Below, piece by piece: positions 34,010-46,001 of a stretch of 64,000 bases of DNA (positions within the stretch are counted from its first letter, which is position 1; every line of letters begins with the position of its first letter). A program made the position numbers and the translations under genes. The stretch comes from Puccinia triticina (lineage: Eukaryota; Basidiomycota; Pucciniomycetes; Pucciniales; Pucciniaceae), in contig NC_070574.1 of assembly GCF_026914185.1 (NCBI RefSeq), forward strand, positions 186,001 to 250,000, written 5' to 3'. The notes beneath the pieces are model-generated. The model ran no database searches. It saw nothing but the letters and a program-made list of their open reading frames with translations, and had not been told where the DNA came from.

Positions 34010-34898
34010 TGTGGTGCTCCATTCCAAACCATAAGTAGTATTTTATTGCTTCTTTTTACATATATTCATCATTACATAGCCCATCTCCCCTTCACCCTTC
34101 ACAAATACCTCATTATTATTACATATTCAGGTTCTACATCAAATTTCACATATAGTCACTCCTACATAGTACCCCCTTATCTTCAATGGTTCAGTAGTTA
34201 TAGAGGATATAAGACTTACAGACAACCTACAGTCTTCATTAGTTACAATACTCAATTCATTAGTAACTTACTTGAATCATTACAGTACATTCCTTTTACA
34301 TAATTACTTTCACATACTAAACCCTTTACATACATTTCTCATTATGTACTATGGCTATTGTATACATTACATCATTTGGATTTGTGCTTACCCTTTCCAG
34401 GAGTGCTCATCATTACAAGTTGTTACTATGTTCACATCACTTTTCCCTATTTGTACAACCTTTCTTCCCATAGCCAGAACTCTTCATTGTCTGTGCTCAT
34501 CCTTCCTTCATATAAGAACTGTCTTTCCCCCCCTCACTTGTACCTTATGCAGAATTCTATATACAGAAATTATAAGTTAGAAATTACTCATCACCCATTG
34601 ATATCAGTGCAGTTGCTCCTGAACCCATTGCTATTGAACCTTGCCATTGCATTCCCCACTCTCATCACTCCTCCAACTCTCTTACCCTCAGTAGTCAGTA
34701 GTTAAGCTCATAGTACTAGCTCCTAAGATCAAGCAGAAATCAGCCACACCTTTTCTTCTTTTTCTTAGTGTTACTCTCATCCCCTCAGCATTAGTCAGGA
34801 AGGCAGCCTCAACAGCACCCTTGCATAGCTTACATTAGTACTATTGTTGCTATCCATTTCCCTTCCAAGCTCTATTCTCCCCTTTGAGTAGTTCCACA
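34010..34898 (+). repeat. Element B 3' LTR
   Basis: 889 bp. The only difference from the 5' LTR noted by eye is CTCATCAGC/CTCAACAGC near 14931/34811. CCGG follows. Confidence 0.92.
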
Positions 34899-34902
34899 CC
34901 GG

Positions 34903-35602
34903 AATGAAGTTACATCAAATAATACCGACCATCCTACTCACCTCGAGGTCACCGTTTTACACCACGACTGGTCGTCAAAAGTAAGAGCCGCCGCGACTTA
35001 TTGAATCAACATAATCTGACCTTTCCTCCCGACTCAATCAGGAGCGATGTCACAAGTCTTTTTCCGTCAAGTATATAATTCCCAGCTCCAAGAATTACAT
35101 CAAGACACATGTGTTGTACGTTGTTGGACGTGAGGTCAAAATCTGCGGCTTGCTTGTTGGGTTCAAAATGGAAACCAATATGGCATTAGTCCAGGTACGG
35201 ACTGCCTCACCTGTCCCTTTTTGCATTACATACTTGTCTTGTTGACACAAACCCACCCACAGGTAGTTGACGTCAGCGTTACAAGCGGTCACCACATTGG
35301 AAAACAGAATTCCGCCACCTCCATCGGCGCCACCAAGACACCAGGTGACCATAGGACCATGTAAGCCCTCCCTCTCAATTACTTATGACGCCTACTCATT
35401 GTTCCGCTCCAGTGTTAAATTTTCCCCCAACAAGACATCTTGCAACATACCAAATCCTAAGATTGCCAAAGACAAACTCGCATTTTTGTCTCCTTCGCCG
35501 TTGTCCAGTAAGGCAAAAGGAAAGCGCAAAGCAAAAGAATCCAATCCCGAAGAGACCGACGACGAGAGCCAATCAGAGAGCGAACCGAGTGACTCCGATT
35601 AG
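34903..35602 (+). pseudogene. Helitron accessory gene P1, 3' coding part
   Basis: The frame continues from 14129 after removal of B. Exons: 34903-34980 (to HHDWSSK), 35042-35194 (51 codons, ERCHKSF to MALVQ), 35263-35360 (starts VVDVSVTSG) and 35413-35602. All phases join, ending at TAG 35600-35602. The 51-codon exon aligns with P3 exon 3 (VVGREVKICGLLVG versus IPGSRVEFYGFVVG), and the introns on both sides are at equivalent positions. The C-terminus has a basic patch (KAKGKRKAKE) followed by an acidic tail, as in nuclear proteins. Coding was destroyed only by the insertion, as far as I can see. Confidence 0.68.
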
Positions 35603-36970
35603 TCTCCCGACGAAGCACCTCCCCCCGCTAAGAAAGGTCGAGGCCGACCTAGGAAAGCAATCATCAAAGATGCGGCGCGTCGCCTCAAAGACTTATAAAC
35701 ATGCGCTACTACTCGCTCTTACCTTTCCCTCAACAACGCCCAATATCATCCCCAAACGCACAGGCGCGGGTCCTCTGAGCTTTTCTAACCAAAGGTCAAA
35801 TATTGCACAATATTTTCCATTAGTCAGGCCTACAAATTTTATCGCATTGTGCTTGATGCTTCTGTGTTCGTCAGACTTCCCACGAGAATCTCGCCACTTA
35901 GGCCCGTCGTAGTACCCCTTTGTAAAAATTGTTTTATAGCTTATTACAACCCGCTCAGGACTACGACATGATCATTTAAACTGTAACTGCACGCTTCCAC
36001 TTGAATCTTCCCGCCCGAACCGCGCCGCCTAGGCGCGTACTCTCCCTCTGTAAAAAATTGTCCCATATCTTCTCACTGCCCGTCGAGATCGACAATATGA
36101 TCATTTGAATATTTCAACGCTTCTCAGCATGCCCACTGATGCGATGATTCCCTGCCACCTATTGCATAATATTCATCCCTAGATTACTAGAAAATCAATG
36201 CACTTTTAAGACGTTGAGCCTCAGATATATCACTATTGTTGTGTCACTGTGTGGTTCCGAATACCGTTATAATTACAACTGCGCGACAACATCGCCGTTC
36301 AGTGGGAAGCAATTAGTTTTACCTTGCTTGGTGCTACAGTTGTGGAGAAAATATAGTCATAGAGCTTGCTATCATTTCTCGGTCATCCATACAATTCATC
36401 CATCATTGAATGCAGGAGGCATCTTCATAATTGCAAGCCGGCAGATGATTGTTCGCCCTGATCCTTAAATTCATGTGATGTATCGCGTGAAACGTTGTGC
36501 ATCTCGCGAACCGCGGGCTGATTGATTTTCCTGACGTTGCTTCTTTGAGACTACAACCGCGACTCCGCTTTATTGACCTCCAGTTGAACATGGCCTTGGT
36601 TTAGGGTCGTCAAGCCAAGTAGATAGATCATCAGCCACCCTCATCCTCAACATAACTGCTGAAGCTTCATCGGTATTGCGAGTTTGATCCGCCCGCAACC
36701 CTCCAGAGCTGTTAGAAAAATAACTAATGTTGACGGAGCACCATCAAGCGGTAGTCAACCCGAACGAAGCCAACTTGAGTATCAAGTGACCGTTATGCGC
36801 ATTGTTTAAACCACAGACCACCACTTCAATTCTATACGAGTTAGTCAAGCTTCTCACCTTACCTTAGTCAATGCATTATCTCCGTCAGCTAATCAGACAA
36901 GTGGTTGGAAACTCTCAAACTCAACCAGACGCTCAAACAAAACCAAAATTATTAGCCAGACTCCACGGCC
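35603..36970. other. Helitron intergenic region, no gene assigned
   Basis: Moderately A/T-rich sequence between P1 and the Rep/Hel gene. It presumably contains the P1 terminator and the Rep/Hel promoter. Open frames near 36214-36468 and 36403-36591 lack recognisable domains. Confidence 0.35.
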
Positions 36971-39900
36971 ATGGTTGGAATCCCGCGGAAGGCAGTCCGT
37001 TCCGTCGCCGAGAATTGCAAAAAAGCTCTCAAATCAGCAATTGAATTCACCCTCCCCCATACACTAGGAAAATGTGATTGTGCGTGTGTATCTTGCGGTG
37101 CTCTCCACTGGACAGAGGAAGCGTCTGTGATTGATAGAGGAAAGTCAGACATCTCCTTCTCAACCTGCTGTCAGAAGGACAAGGTCACGCTTCTGGCTTT
37201 TGACGAAACCGCCAAGCATTACCCCACTGAACTTTGAAAACTCTTTCAAGCAAGCCATCCGAGTGAGTTGCATTGAGTTGATTATGTGTTACAAGTCACT
37301 GACACCACGATATAGCTGCTGTAAATTTCCAGCGTTTGATTCGAATGTATAACAACGCGGTCTCTTTCACCTCACTGCGAGCCAAAGTCGATCACTCAGT
37401 CCAAGGCCCGAAGAGTGTTACTGTTTTCAGGATGCACGGCGGGCTAGCTCACATGATTTCGAGCATAGAACCTATTGAAGTCAACAACCCTGGATACGCT
37501 CAAATATACGTTGTGGGTGACGGCGGCACCAATGAGTCGGAACTGCGTATTGCGAAAGCTCAGGGGAAAGCAGGTAATACCGGCAGGGGAGCCGAAATGA
37601 TGCCCAAGACGGTCGCTACTATCCTCAATGTACTCTATAAGGTCAACCCGTACGCCCAGTTCTTCAAGACAGCACGGCAGGTACTTTCTGAAAATCCAGC
37701 ACAAACGTTCAAACTCCAAGGTGTCCCGCTACCAGGGAGCAATCCAAAAAGGTATAATGAACCTACAGTAAACGAGATTGCGGCGGTCGTCGAAGGCGAG
37801 GGAGACATCATCCAGGAACGACAGATTCTACTGCATAGGAAAAATGGAATTCTGCAGATGATCTCAGATATGCATTTGTCGTACTTGCCCCTCCAACACC
37901 CATTGTTCTTTCCACGCGGTGAACAACAGTGGGATTGCCTCTATCAAGCTTGGACAAAGAGGGGTGAGTCTTTTTCCTGCCTAACTATCATTACCCGACT
38001 GACTTGTAACTCAGTCAAAGGCAGGAAAGTTGGCTCTCTTGAGTGGTACGCCTACCGGTTATTCGAACGGGTCGGACGATTCTTGCCGATCCTGGCCGGT
38101 CAATCACTTCTCCAAGAGCTCATCGTCAATATGTACGTATGTGTTGAGCGGCAAAGACTCCAGTACATATCATCCAACCAGGAAAGGATGAAAGCGGCAC
38201 AGTACAAGAAACTCGTTGAGTCGCTCGAGAATAACCAAAGCGCCGGAGGCAGGCGGGTCATCTTCCCATCAACATTCATTGATGGGCCGCGAAATATGAC
38301 AGAGCTTTACTACGACGCGATGGGCATTTGTAATAAGTTCGGCCCCCCTTCGCTCTTTATCACAATGACAGCCAATCCGAATTGGCCGGAAATACTGGCT
38401 TGTATCCCGAAGAATGACAAAGCATTCGACCATCCTACAATTGTCGCACGCGTTTTCAACTTGAAAGCGAAGGCGCTCATTGCCGAGCTGGTAAATAACC
38501 GATGTTTGGGTAGAGTTGTAGCGTTGATCTATACAATAGAGTTTCAGAAAAGGGGTCTGCCCCATCTTCACATGATGTTGACCCTAGACGAAAGAGATAG
38601 ACACGTTGACTTGCTTGTGACCGCCGAAATTCCCGACCCCAACGAAGAACCTAGCCTCTACGCACTTGTATCTCAGTTCATGTTACACGGCCCATGCAAA
38701 GGAAGAGGTTGCTGGGCCGGTAACGGTTGCAAACTCGGCTTTCCCAAACCTTTCACCCCTCGTACGGTAACTCTCGACGGTGCTTATCCAGCTTACAAGC
38801 GACGCAAGGACGGTCCCAAGATAACTAAGTTTTCAAATTCATTCAACAGTGGCTCGGTTGTTCCATATAATAAGTTCCTGACTCTCATGTTTGAGTGTCA
38901 TATCAACGTGGAGATACCTGTGAACACATCTGCTATAAAGTACTTATACAAGTACATAACAAAAGGGCACAACAGAGCTTACATGGCCGTCGAGGTAGAA
39001 GATGAAACTAAAGCTTTTATTGATGCGAGGTACATAAGTCCACCAGAAGGTGAGTTGAATAGGTGAAATTTTGTGTGGATTGACGCTGATACTCTGGTTG
39101 TAGCTTCTTGGAGACTGTTGAAGTTTGCCTTGTCAGACCGCTCGCCAGCAGTAACGCGTCTTCGGATTCACGATAAAAATGAACAATTAGTCTATTTCAA
39201 GTCGAGTGGTGAAGCGGAAGGTCAAATAAACTCTGGGAGGGCGAGCCAGACAACGCTTACTGGCTACATGAAATTGAACCGCGAAAACGCTATGGGCGCT
39301 AACAACCGGCCTGCGCGATCTCTTCTCTACGCCAATATTCCGACATATTTCTGGTGGGACAAGGCAAAACGCAAGTGGATCCCGCGGAAATCAAAAACTG
39401 ATGCCGTGGGACGGATTCACGCAGTATCCTATCTGGCTGGAGAAAAGTTCTACTTACGGGTTCTCCTCTTACATGTGAAGGGGGCAACCTCCTTCAGGAG
39501 TCTTAGGACGGTTGAAGGTCGTAGGCGAAAAACGTACCGTCAAGCTTGCAACGATCTTGGTTTACTTGTTGATGATATTTTATATGATAGTGCGCTCACA
39601 GAGGCAGCAAGAGTTCGATCGGGATATCAATTAACACAGATGTTTGCCATCATATGTGTACATTCACCTCCATCTGATCCGGCCAAACTCTTTGAGGATC
39701 ATTTTGAAGAATTTACAGATGACGCTGTTTGGCTAGATATGGCAAAAAGGGATAGTAGACAACTGAGGCCTGAGGAACGCCGGGTCTTGAGCTTGTTTCG
39801 TTTAGAAGGTATCATGGAGAGCATGAACAGTAACCTGGAACAATGCGGCCTGAAAGTCGAAAATGAAGACCAAGCAATTCTAGCCGAGATGAAAGCCGAG

Positions 39901-41409
39901 CGGCTTCAAAGAGATGATGGAGTAAACGTGAGATCATCACTACTTGCCAACGAAAACGCGTTCAACTCAGAGCAACGCGCTATATATCACCAAGTCAGAT
40001 CGTCTATCCGTACAAATAAAGGGCGGATGTTCTATCCTGACGGTCCGGGAGGTACCGGGAAGACTTTTCTTTTAAACGCGCTGATATATTATTGCGAATG
40101 TGAAGGGTTTGATCGAACTATTGTTGCATCGTCTGGCGTCGCGGCCCTCCTGTTGAGAGGTGGTCAAACAGCACATTCCGCTTTCAAATGACCAATTGAC
40201 GTTACTAAAGACACGGAAATCGATATTCAAGGAGATACGATCTTGGGAAGGGCATTGATCAACTCGAAGTTTATCATTTGGGATGAAGTGGTGACTATCC
40301 ACAAAAATTGCATTGAGGCGGTCGACAGGAAGTTGCGAACTTTGTGTCGGTCTACGGATCCATTCGGCGGAAAGACAGTTGTATTTGCGGGTGATTTTCG
40401 CCAAATATTGCCGGTTGTCAAGTTCGATGAATTCCCTAAATCACACAAATCGACCATCAAGTCGTGCAAGTTGTGGAAAACAATTGAAGAGTTACGGCTT
40501 ACTCAGAATATGCGACTTGCGACCGCACTCTCCGGAAGCTTGGGTGCTCAGAATAAACTATTTGCAAAGGCACTGCTGAACTTGGGTGAAGGCAAACATC
40601 AAAAGGACGACTTTGCAATTGTCAAACTGAAGTACATACCAACCATTTTTTGTGAGAAAGGTCAACTTGGGACCCGAGGGCTCATCAACTTCGTATACAG
40701 CGAGCTATCGAGTATCAGTAACTCCCCATTGGAAGCTTGACTCGAATACTTCAACGAACGGTGCATAATTGCTCCCCTGAACCGCGATGTGAAGGAACTG
40801 AACGAGACGATATTGAGAGATTTGCCAGGAGATGAGTCAATCTTGCGGTCTATTGATTCACCGGATCCCGATGGCTTCAACAGTCTCCCGGAGGAGTTTC
40901 TCAACAAGCTTTCCCCTGCCGGCCTGCCTGAGCATGAAATCAGAGTTAAGGTCGGTATGCCTGTTGTTATCACTCGAAACCTCCGCATCAACAGCGGTTT
41001 GTGTAACGGTTCAAGAGTTCTTGTCACGGAAGTAAGCAATAACTTCATTGCTGGAGTTCTCATGTCTGGTTCACACCAAGGTGACGGTGTCACGCTTCCT
41101 CGCATCAAGTTGCACAACAAAGCAACCCCACGGTCCGGTCAATCTTTTTTCCGCTATCAATTCCCCATCAGGCCGGCGTTTGCTATGTCGGTAAACAAAA
41201 GCCAAGGTCAAACTTTGCGCCGTGTGGGCGTCTTCTTGCAAACAGACGTTTTTGCCCATGGTCAGCTCTACGTTGCGCTGTCAAGGGTGTTGAACGTGGA
41301 TGACCTCCTGGTTGCTCGGCCATTGGGCCGAGAAGGGATTATCAACGTTGTGCACAAATCTATCTTCAAGCTTAACACCAGAAGGCCTAAAAAGTACGTA
41401 ATCTGTTAG
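36971..41409 (+). pseudogene. Helitron Rep/helicase protein
   Basis: Exons 36971-37262, 37316-37963, 38015-39049 and 39104-41409 join in phase to 1427 codons. Order: zinc-like N-terminus (CDCACVSCGALHW, CCQKDKV); Helitron-like N domain; Rep HUH motif RGLPHLHMML near 38565; two-tyrosine motif KYLYKYITKGH near 38940; then PIF1-type helicase with Walker A GPGGTGKT (40043), IIWDEV, VFAGDFRQILPVV, LTQNMRL and SVNKSQGQTL, YVALSRV. The protein nicks, unwinds and transfers single-stranded DNA in rolling-circle transposition. TGA codons at 37235, 40189 and 40738 interrupt an otherwise intact frame, so this copy is probably inactive. The true start may lie upstream. Confidence 0.9.
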
Positions 41410-42699
41410 TTTACCTTGACTAAACCTGGCCCGCACCATGTTCGCTAATTTTTTGTTTGGTACCCACCAAAGGCACAAACAATCCTGATTCCCCAGCGTC
41501 TAACCTTGGTGTAAAAATGTGATCCTTGTTCCAACTGTAAGACTTTCCAGTCGCTCCCATTCAGTGGCATAACATTGAAATTAGGGTTTGTTTGGTTGTA
41601 GAGTCCTACTTTTGGAGAACTGTTGGACATACTATGATTCGAGATCTTCAACGCGCAAGTGCAATGACCTTGACAGGAAGTGAACCATTAATGTTGTGTG
41701 TTGATAATTCCGCTTATTTACCACCGATCAAACCAATAAATTACATCGATGTTTCAACAACAGAGTTTGATGATTGGGAAAAATGACGTAGTAATCATCT
41801 TCATTTGTTGAGCTGCGATTTTCTTTGTCGTTTCCTTGAATATCATTGCCCTGCGGCATGACTTAAGGGCGCAGCTCAGTGTGTAACTATTTCGGCATGT
41901 TCAACTCAGCTTTATAATATCCAGTTTGCTTCCTGTAACACTTGTGCTGGAGCCACCATTGCTTCTTGGCGTATTAGAATAACTTGCAAGTTATCCAATG
42001 GCTGGAAATTAGCTAGGCAACACTGCCTGCCGACATGTTTCTGAAAACATTTGCTGGGGAACTATAGGAAAGGCCTGCGGTTACGTTGAACTTTGAAAAC
42101 CGCAGCTTGACCCGATTGAAAATTAATTGCTGTAGGCCTAGAATCCTTCGGCGCCTTGGCCATGTCAATAGAAGCAGGGCACCGAAATTTTCCTATTCGT
42201 TCTCTCGTGAGCAAATAATAAACTGCGGCGCGCGGGTTGTGATGATACCGCTACACGGATCATGCCTCTCTCACAATCCCTGGGTGTTCAACCACGATGT
42301 CGGCCCCGAGGGAGGCTACCTTGCGCACTCAATGTGTTGGGCTCCACTGAATGCTTTGTGACCGGTTTCTGCGTGACTAATTGTGTATTATAGCCTTCTG
42401 GAGGCTCCTTCACCCCAGTCGTCTTCTGTGAAATGGTACACGATCCGCTAAATCGGCGTGTTGAACAGTAAGCTTGTAACTACTTCTACTGGGTTGGTTT
42501 CATCAATTGCAGTTGCGCACGCTCGGACCTTAGCAATGGATGCCCTGTGCGTTAACTGATTGCGTTGCAGTGTGTGGGCCCAATTTTTACATTGGCGGGC
42601 AGGCGATGAATTCAGGAATTGGCTAAGTCGGTAGATAGAATTGTTCATCCTCCGGTTGACCGGTGTTTGAGTTGTTCATCTCACCAACCATATCGACTT
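41410..42699. other. Helitron intergenic region, no gene assigned
   Basis: Between Rep/Hel and P2. Short frames at 41592-41786 and 42086-42361 are open but show no family resemblance or intron structure like P1-P3. Confidence 0.35.
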
Positions 42700-42749
42700 G
42701 GAGACTACTATTTAAACTGATACACGCAACTCTTCACTAAAGAATTTCA

Positions 42750-43568
42750 ATGGAACTTGCGTATTCAAGCAATCAGGTTGTGGTGGTTTATGACGACTTC
42801 CCAAAAACGGACTGCGTGAATTTTGTCGGAGACTTCTTCCCGATCATCAACGTAAGCAGGCTCTTTCTCACGATGCACCTTTTACTGACTACTGCTCCAG
42901 CCTGTCAGTCACCCAGGAACTGACGTCGACAATAGCGCCACCATATGTACCCGTTGGACCAGCGGTAGATCTTCCATGTTGACGTCAACGTATACGTTGA
43001 ATTTGCTTCCTTACCAATCTGCTGGAGTTCAATTGGTCGTCAGCACGACTTATCAAGCTGGGGGAAGGGCAGTTGGTGGACCCGGGCTTCCTAAATTTTA
43101 CTACGAGGTCGCGGCACGTTCGCGCAATCAAATGGAAGACCAATACAGCTTGCACTCACCTGTTGTTATCGACGGCAATGGCACTATTTGCGGGGTGAGA
43201 GTGTACTGATCAATCTATGTTGATGAGGGCGTGATCAGCAAAATAACGGTGCAACACAAGGCAAATCTTACATACCTTAAGCGGGACATCTGCCGTTGAA
43301 TTGACTTGTCATTGATTTGCAGGTTGCTCCCTTCGACTCTTTCCTGGCCCGCTACTTGGTTGACGAGAGCAGTGTCTCTATTTTCCAATCGCCGTGCCGC
43401 GCGTTGTTTGTAGGGGAATTGGACGCATTGAGCCCAGTAACTGGTGAGATGTTGATCAAGGTGAATCCATATTCTTCACGGGTATTGTGCATTGTTAACA
43501 CTGCAACATAGGTCACCTCGGGCCGCATTCACGGCGGCAACTCGAACGGAGCCGAACATCAGGTGTGA
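42750..43568 (+). CDS. Helitron accessory gene P2, OB-fold-like paralogue
   Basis: Exons 42750-42851 (34 codons), 42901-43194 (98), 43323-43460 (46) and 43512-43568 all begin and end in phase 0, with GTAAGC, GTGAGA and GTGAAT donors, giving 196 residues. Exon 2 has TYTLNLLPYQSAGVQLVVST; exon 3 ends CRALFVGELDALSPVTGEM; exon 4 begins VTSGRIHGG, matching VTSGHHIGK in P1. The exon layout (short first exon, long second, ~50-codon third, short last) matches P3 and largely P1. An upstream GGAGACTACTATTTAAA lies 50 bp before the ATG. No stop or frameshift is seen. Function is inferred: helper of Helitron DNA processing. Confidence 0.6.
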
Positions 43569-44384
43569 CGTTGGTCACAGTTGAAAATCTCTCGACTGGT
43601 GGACAATCAGATCACGGATATGTCAATACTTTAGTCGTCTTTATAACTGTAATGAAGCGGTAACCATCTGGCGACGAGCGTCTTTAAATTTTTATGTTAA
43701 TTGCTTTTTCTTGGCAACAATTGAGGCCCGATAATAACGCTACTTTGTTAGATTGGGTGGGAGCGGCTTCACTCAAGAAATTAACCTTAATACTGCCAGG
43801 ATGCTTAAGCCTTCTTGGTTCCCAGCCACAAGGAAGAAGATGGCTGTGTCTAATGATGATGTACGACTTTTTGATGAAAAGTGATTTGTTGCCACAGTCA
43901 CGAGGGAAATTTCCAGGATCTTAATTTCTCTGTTTTACAGTAAATTGCTTGGTTCTAGGTAACGTTTTACGTGACAAATGAGCTTTGTGGACTTCATTAT
44001 ATGTATACCTGATGATTACCGTGTAAACGGTTTTGACATCTGAATATTGGTAAACCTCTTTCGTCAACCTGAACCCATAGTCCTGCTGCTCAATTGTCGT
44101 CGGGTTGCTGCTCATGCCGGGTTGGGCGTTAAAAATGCAGCAACCGCGTCAAATAATAACCACTGGTATCCGTTGACAACGCCGTGGCGAAGCTGTCGTC
44201 GAGTATATGAAATGTACGCCAATCGGGACTGTGAACACCTCTGGATTTCGCCCTGTACGGGCGATGGTTTTGCTTGGATTAGTCACAAACCATCCTGCCT
44301 TGCTGAGTTGTTAATGCCATGCTGGTGAGGCAAGAGTGACCATCAGTTTGTTTGACTGGATCTGCGGTTGTCCTTGACTGTGCG
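43569..44384. other. Spacer between P2 and P3
   Basis: No gene assigned. Open frames on both strands lack domains. Confidence 0.35.
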
Positions 44385-44396
44385 GCAGACTATAAA
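44385..44396 (+). promoter_or_regulatory. P3 promoter, TATA motif
   Basis: GCAGACTATAAA, identical to the block before P1. A second GTATAAATAG box lies at 44411. The P3 ATG is 92 bases downstream. Confidence 0.65.
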
Positions 44397-44487
44397 ATTG
44401 CCACAAGCGCATGTATAAATAGACGATAAGCTGACCGACTATTGGGTTGTTCTAATAGTATACAATCTTCCATCAATTTTCAACTCT

Positions 44488-45320
44488 ATGAACATGGTTT
44501 GCGATAACGTCAACGACGAACGGCGAGTCCGGGTGATTGAGGAGCTGTGCGCGGATATTTTGAAGTTCAAAATAGGCGTAAAGTTAGGCAAAAAGGTACG
44601 TCCCCAGTGGTATTGGTTTTGCTACGTAACTAAAATTGTCTTGTGAAGTCCACCTGGAGAGGGCCGTCAGGAGAACCTTTTCATTCATTTCTCATAAGGC
44701 CCAAATTACGTCGTCGGGCAGATAAAGGACCTCCGGAAGGTCAAGATCAAATTGATATTGACATGTTTGTGTTAACCGCCCCGTGCTTGTGTGACTTTGG
44801 CAATACCTTGGCACTGGATGAATGGTATACCATAGGCGGGAGGATCGAGTCAAACTTTGACGGTACCACGGAGTGGCTGTTCAATCCTTTAATGGCAACG
44901 AGGTCAAGCCAGATAAAACTGGCTTTCCGACTGAGGCCTTTAACCCTTCGTGGTTGCGGGTCAATTAGTCGCATTGAAGAAGTTTGGGATCCGAGGACCC
45001 GGGAAATTGTTCATTTTGAAGTAGTACTTCAACACATTGTTGGCGTGAGTAGTCAAAATGTTTGCAATAAGGGGATGACTGACATTTTTGTCCAATAGGA
45101 GAATCCTTTCGGCGTCGTTGTAAGGCTCATTGTCAAAGCAAGCAAGATGCCGGTGTTGTTGAACGGCAGTTATATTCCTGGTTCGCGCGTTGAGTTTTAT
45201 GGCTTTGTCGTTGGCGGCGGAATTGATAAGGACGAGATTAGAGTTGAGGTGAGATAGAATGACAATTAGCTTTGGAGAGAGTTTGTGCCGACTTTGGTTT
45301 TTTTGTAGGTGACTGCATGA
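44488..45320 (+). CDS. Helitron accessory gene P3, OB-fold-like paralogue
   Basis: Exons 44488-44595 (36 codons), 44649-45044 (132), 45099-45248 (50) and 45309-45320 join in phase 0, giving 221 residues. Exon 2 carries DEWYTIGGRIESN, GTTEWLFNP, GCGSISRIEEVWD and VHFEVVLQH, each with a counterpart in P1 (IYQLAGKLIA, GTTPVFTYN, GLGMVTHRNEV, HLEVTVLHH). Exon 3 (GSRVEFYGFVVGGG) matches GREVKICGLLVGF in P1. Alternating hydrophobic strands and Gly turns fit an OB-type beta barrel, as in RPA, a partner known from plant Helitrons. This is inference; sequence identity is low. No damage is seen. Confidence 0.62.
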
Positions 45321-46001
45321 CGGGTTGGGCATCATTTCGCTCTCAACATTGAGTCTTGTGTATAGTGGAAGCGTGGTGATGGGATCTTCTTTAGGTCCTA
45401 ATGGACCGTTATTATTGGTGTTACTATGTCACATGACAATGTCGTTACTACAACTGTATGATTTGAACCTTCTGATGGGTGATTGATTTGTTTTTATCAT
45501 GTAATTACTCGTTGGGGCTAAGATACTGTGGGAAGTCTTCTGCAGGAGTTAACAAACTTCTACAATACTGGTTCCAAGCGATAGCATGTGTTTCTCGCGT
45601 CAAGTTGGTAATTAGGGGGTGGGAATCCGAAGTATGGACTTGGTTTAAGTAGCTCTACGCGGACTTATGACAGCTGATCCACGGAATGTGAAGACCCAAT
45701 TAACACCAGGGGGATTCGTTGCCACCAAGTTGCATTTATTGGCAGTGGGTATTCATCATACTGTGTAGGAAACAGTCCTGTTGGCCTATAGTTACTGTGG
45801 CGCTACATTTCTAAATGCTATGGGTACAAACAAAGAATTACTTGGCAAAGGCGAGGGAGGAAGGACAATGGGTTACTGTTTCGGGGTGTTAATTGGTGAC
45901 GACTTGCCGCCGGTTCTCCATTGGCTTGGAATCAGTAATTATGGCCGGCGGCCGGCGAAGCCGTCGCTGTGGTTGGGTTTTGGATATACGCAGGAGTATT
46001 G
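45321..46001. other. Helitron spacer after P3
   Basis: No supported gene. A plus-strand frame at 45781-46119 overlaps the better-looking minus-strand frame and is probably a shadow. Confidence 0.3.

Larger units (their letters stand above)
14130..34898 (+). mobile_element. Element B: Ty3-type LTR retrotransposon, split by element C
   Basis: The LTRs (889 bp, 14130-15018 and 34010-34898) start TGTGGTG, end TTCCACA and differ at about one position by eye. CCGG duplicates flank the element at 14126-14129 and 34899-34902. Order inside: PBS, Gag, protease, reverse transcriptase, RNase H, integrase, then an antisense spliced gene, then sequence split by element C (22834-33130), then the purine tract. 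Removing C and its AACAG duplicate leaves about 10.5 kb. RT before integrase marks Ty3/Gypsy (Metaviridae-type) order. Three in-frame stops and a frame change make this copy non-autonomous. Confidence 0.92.
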
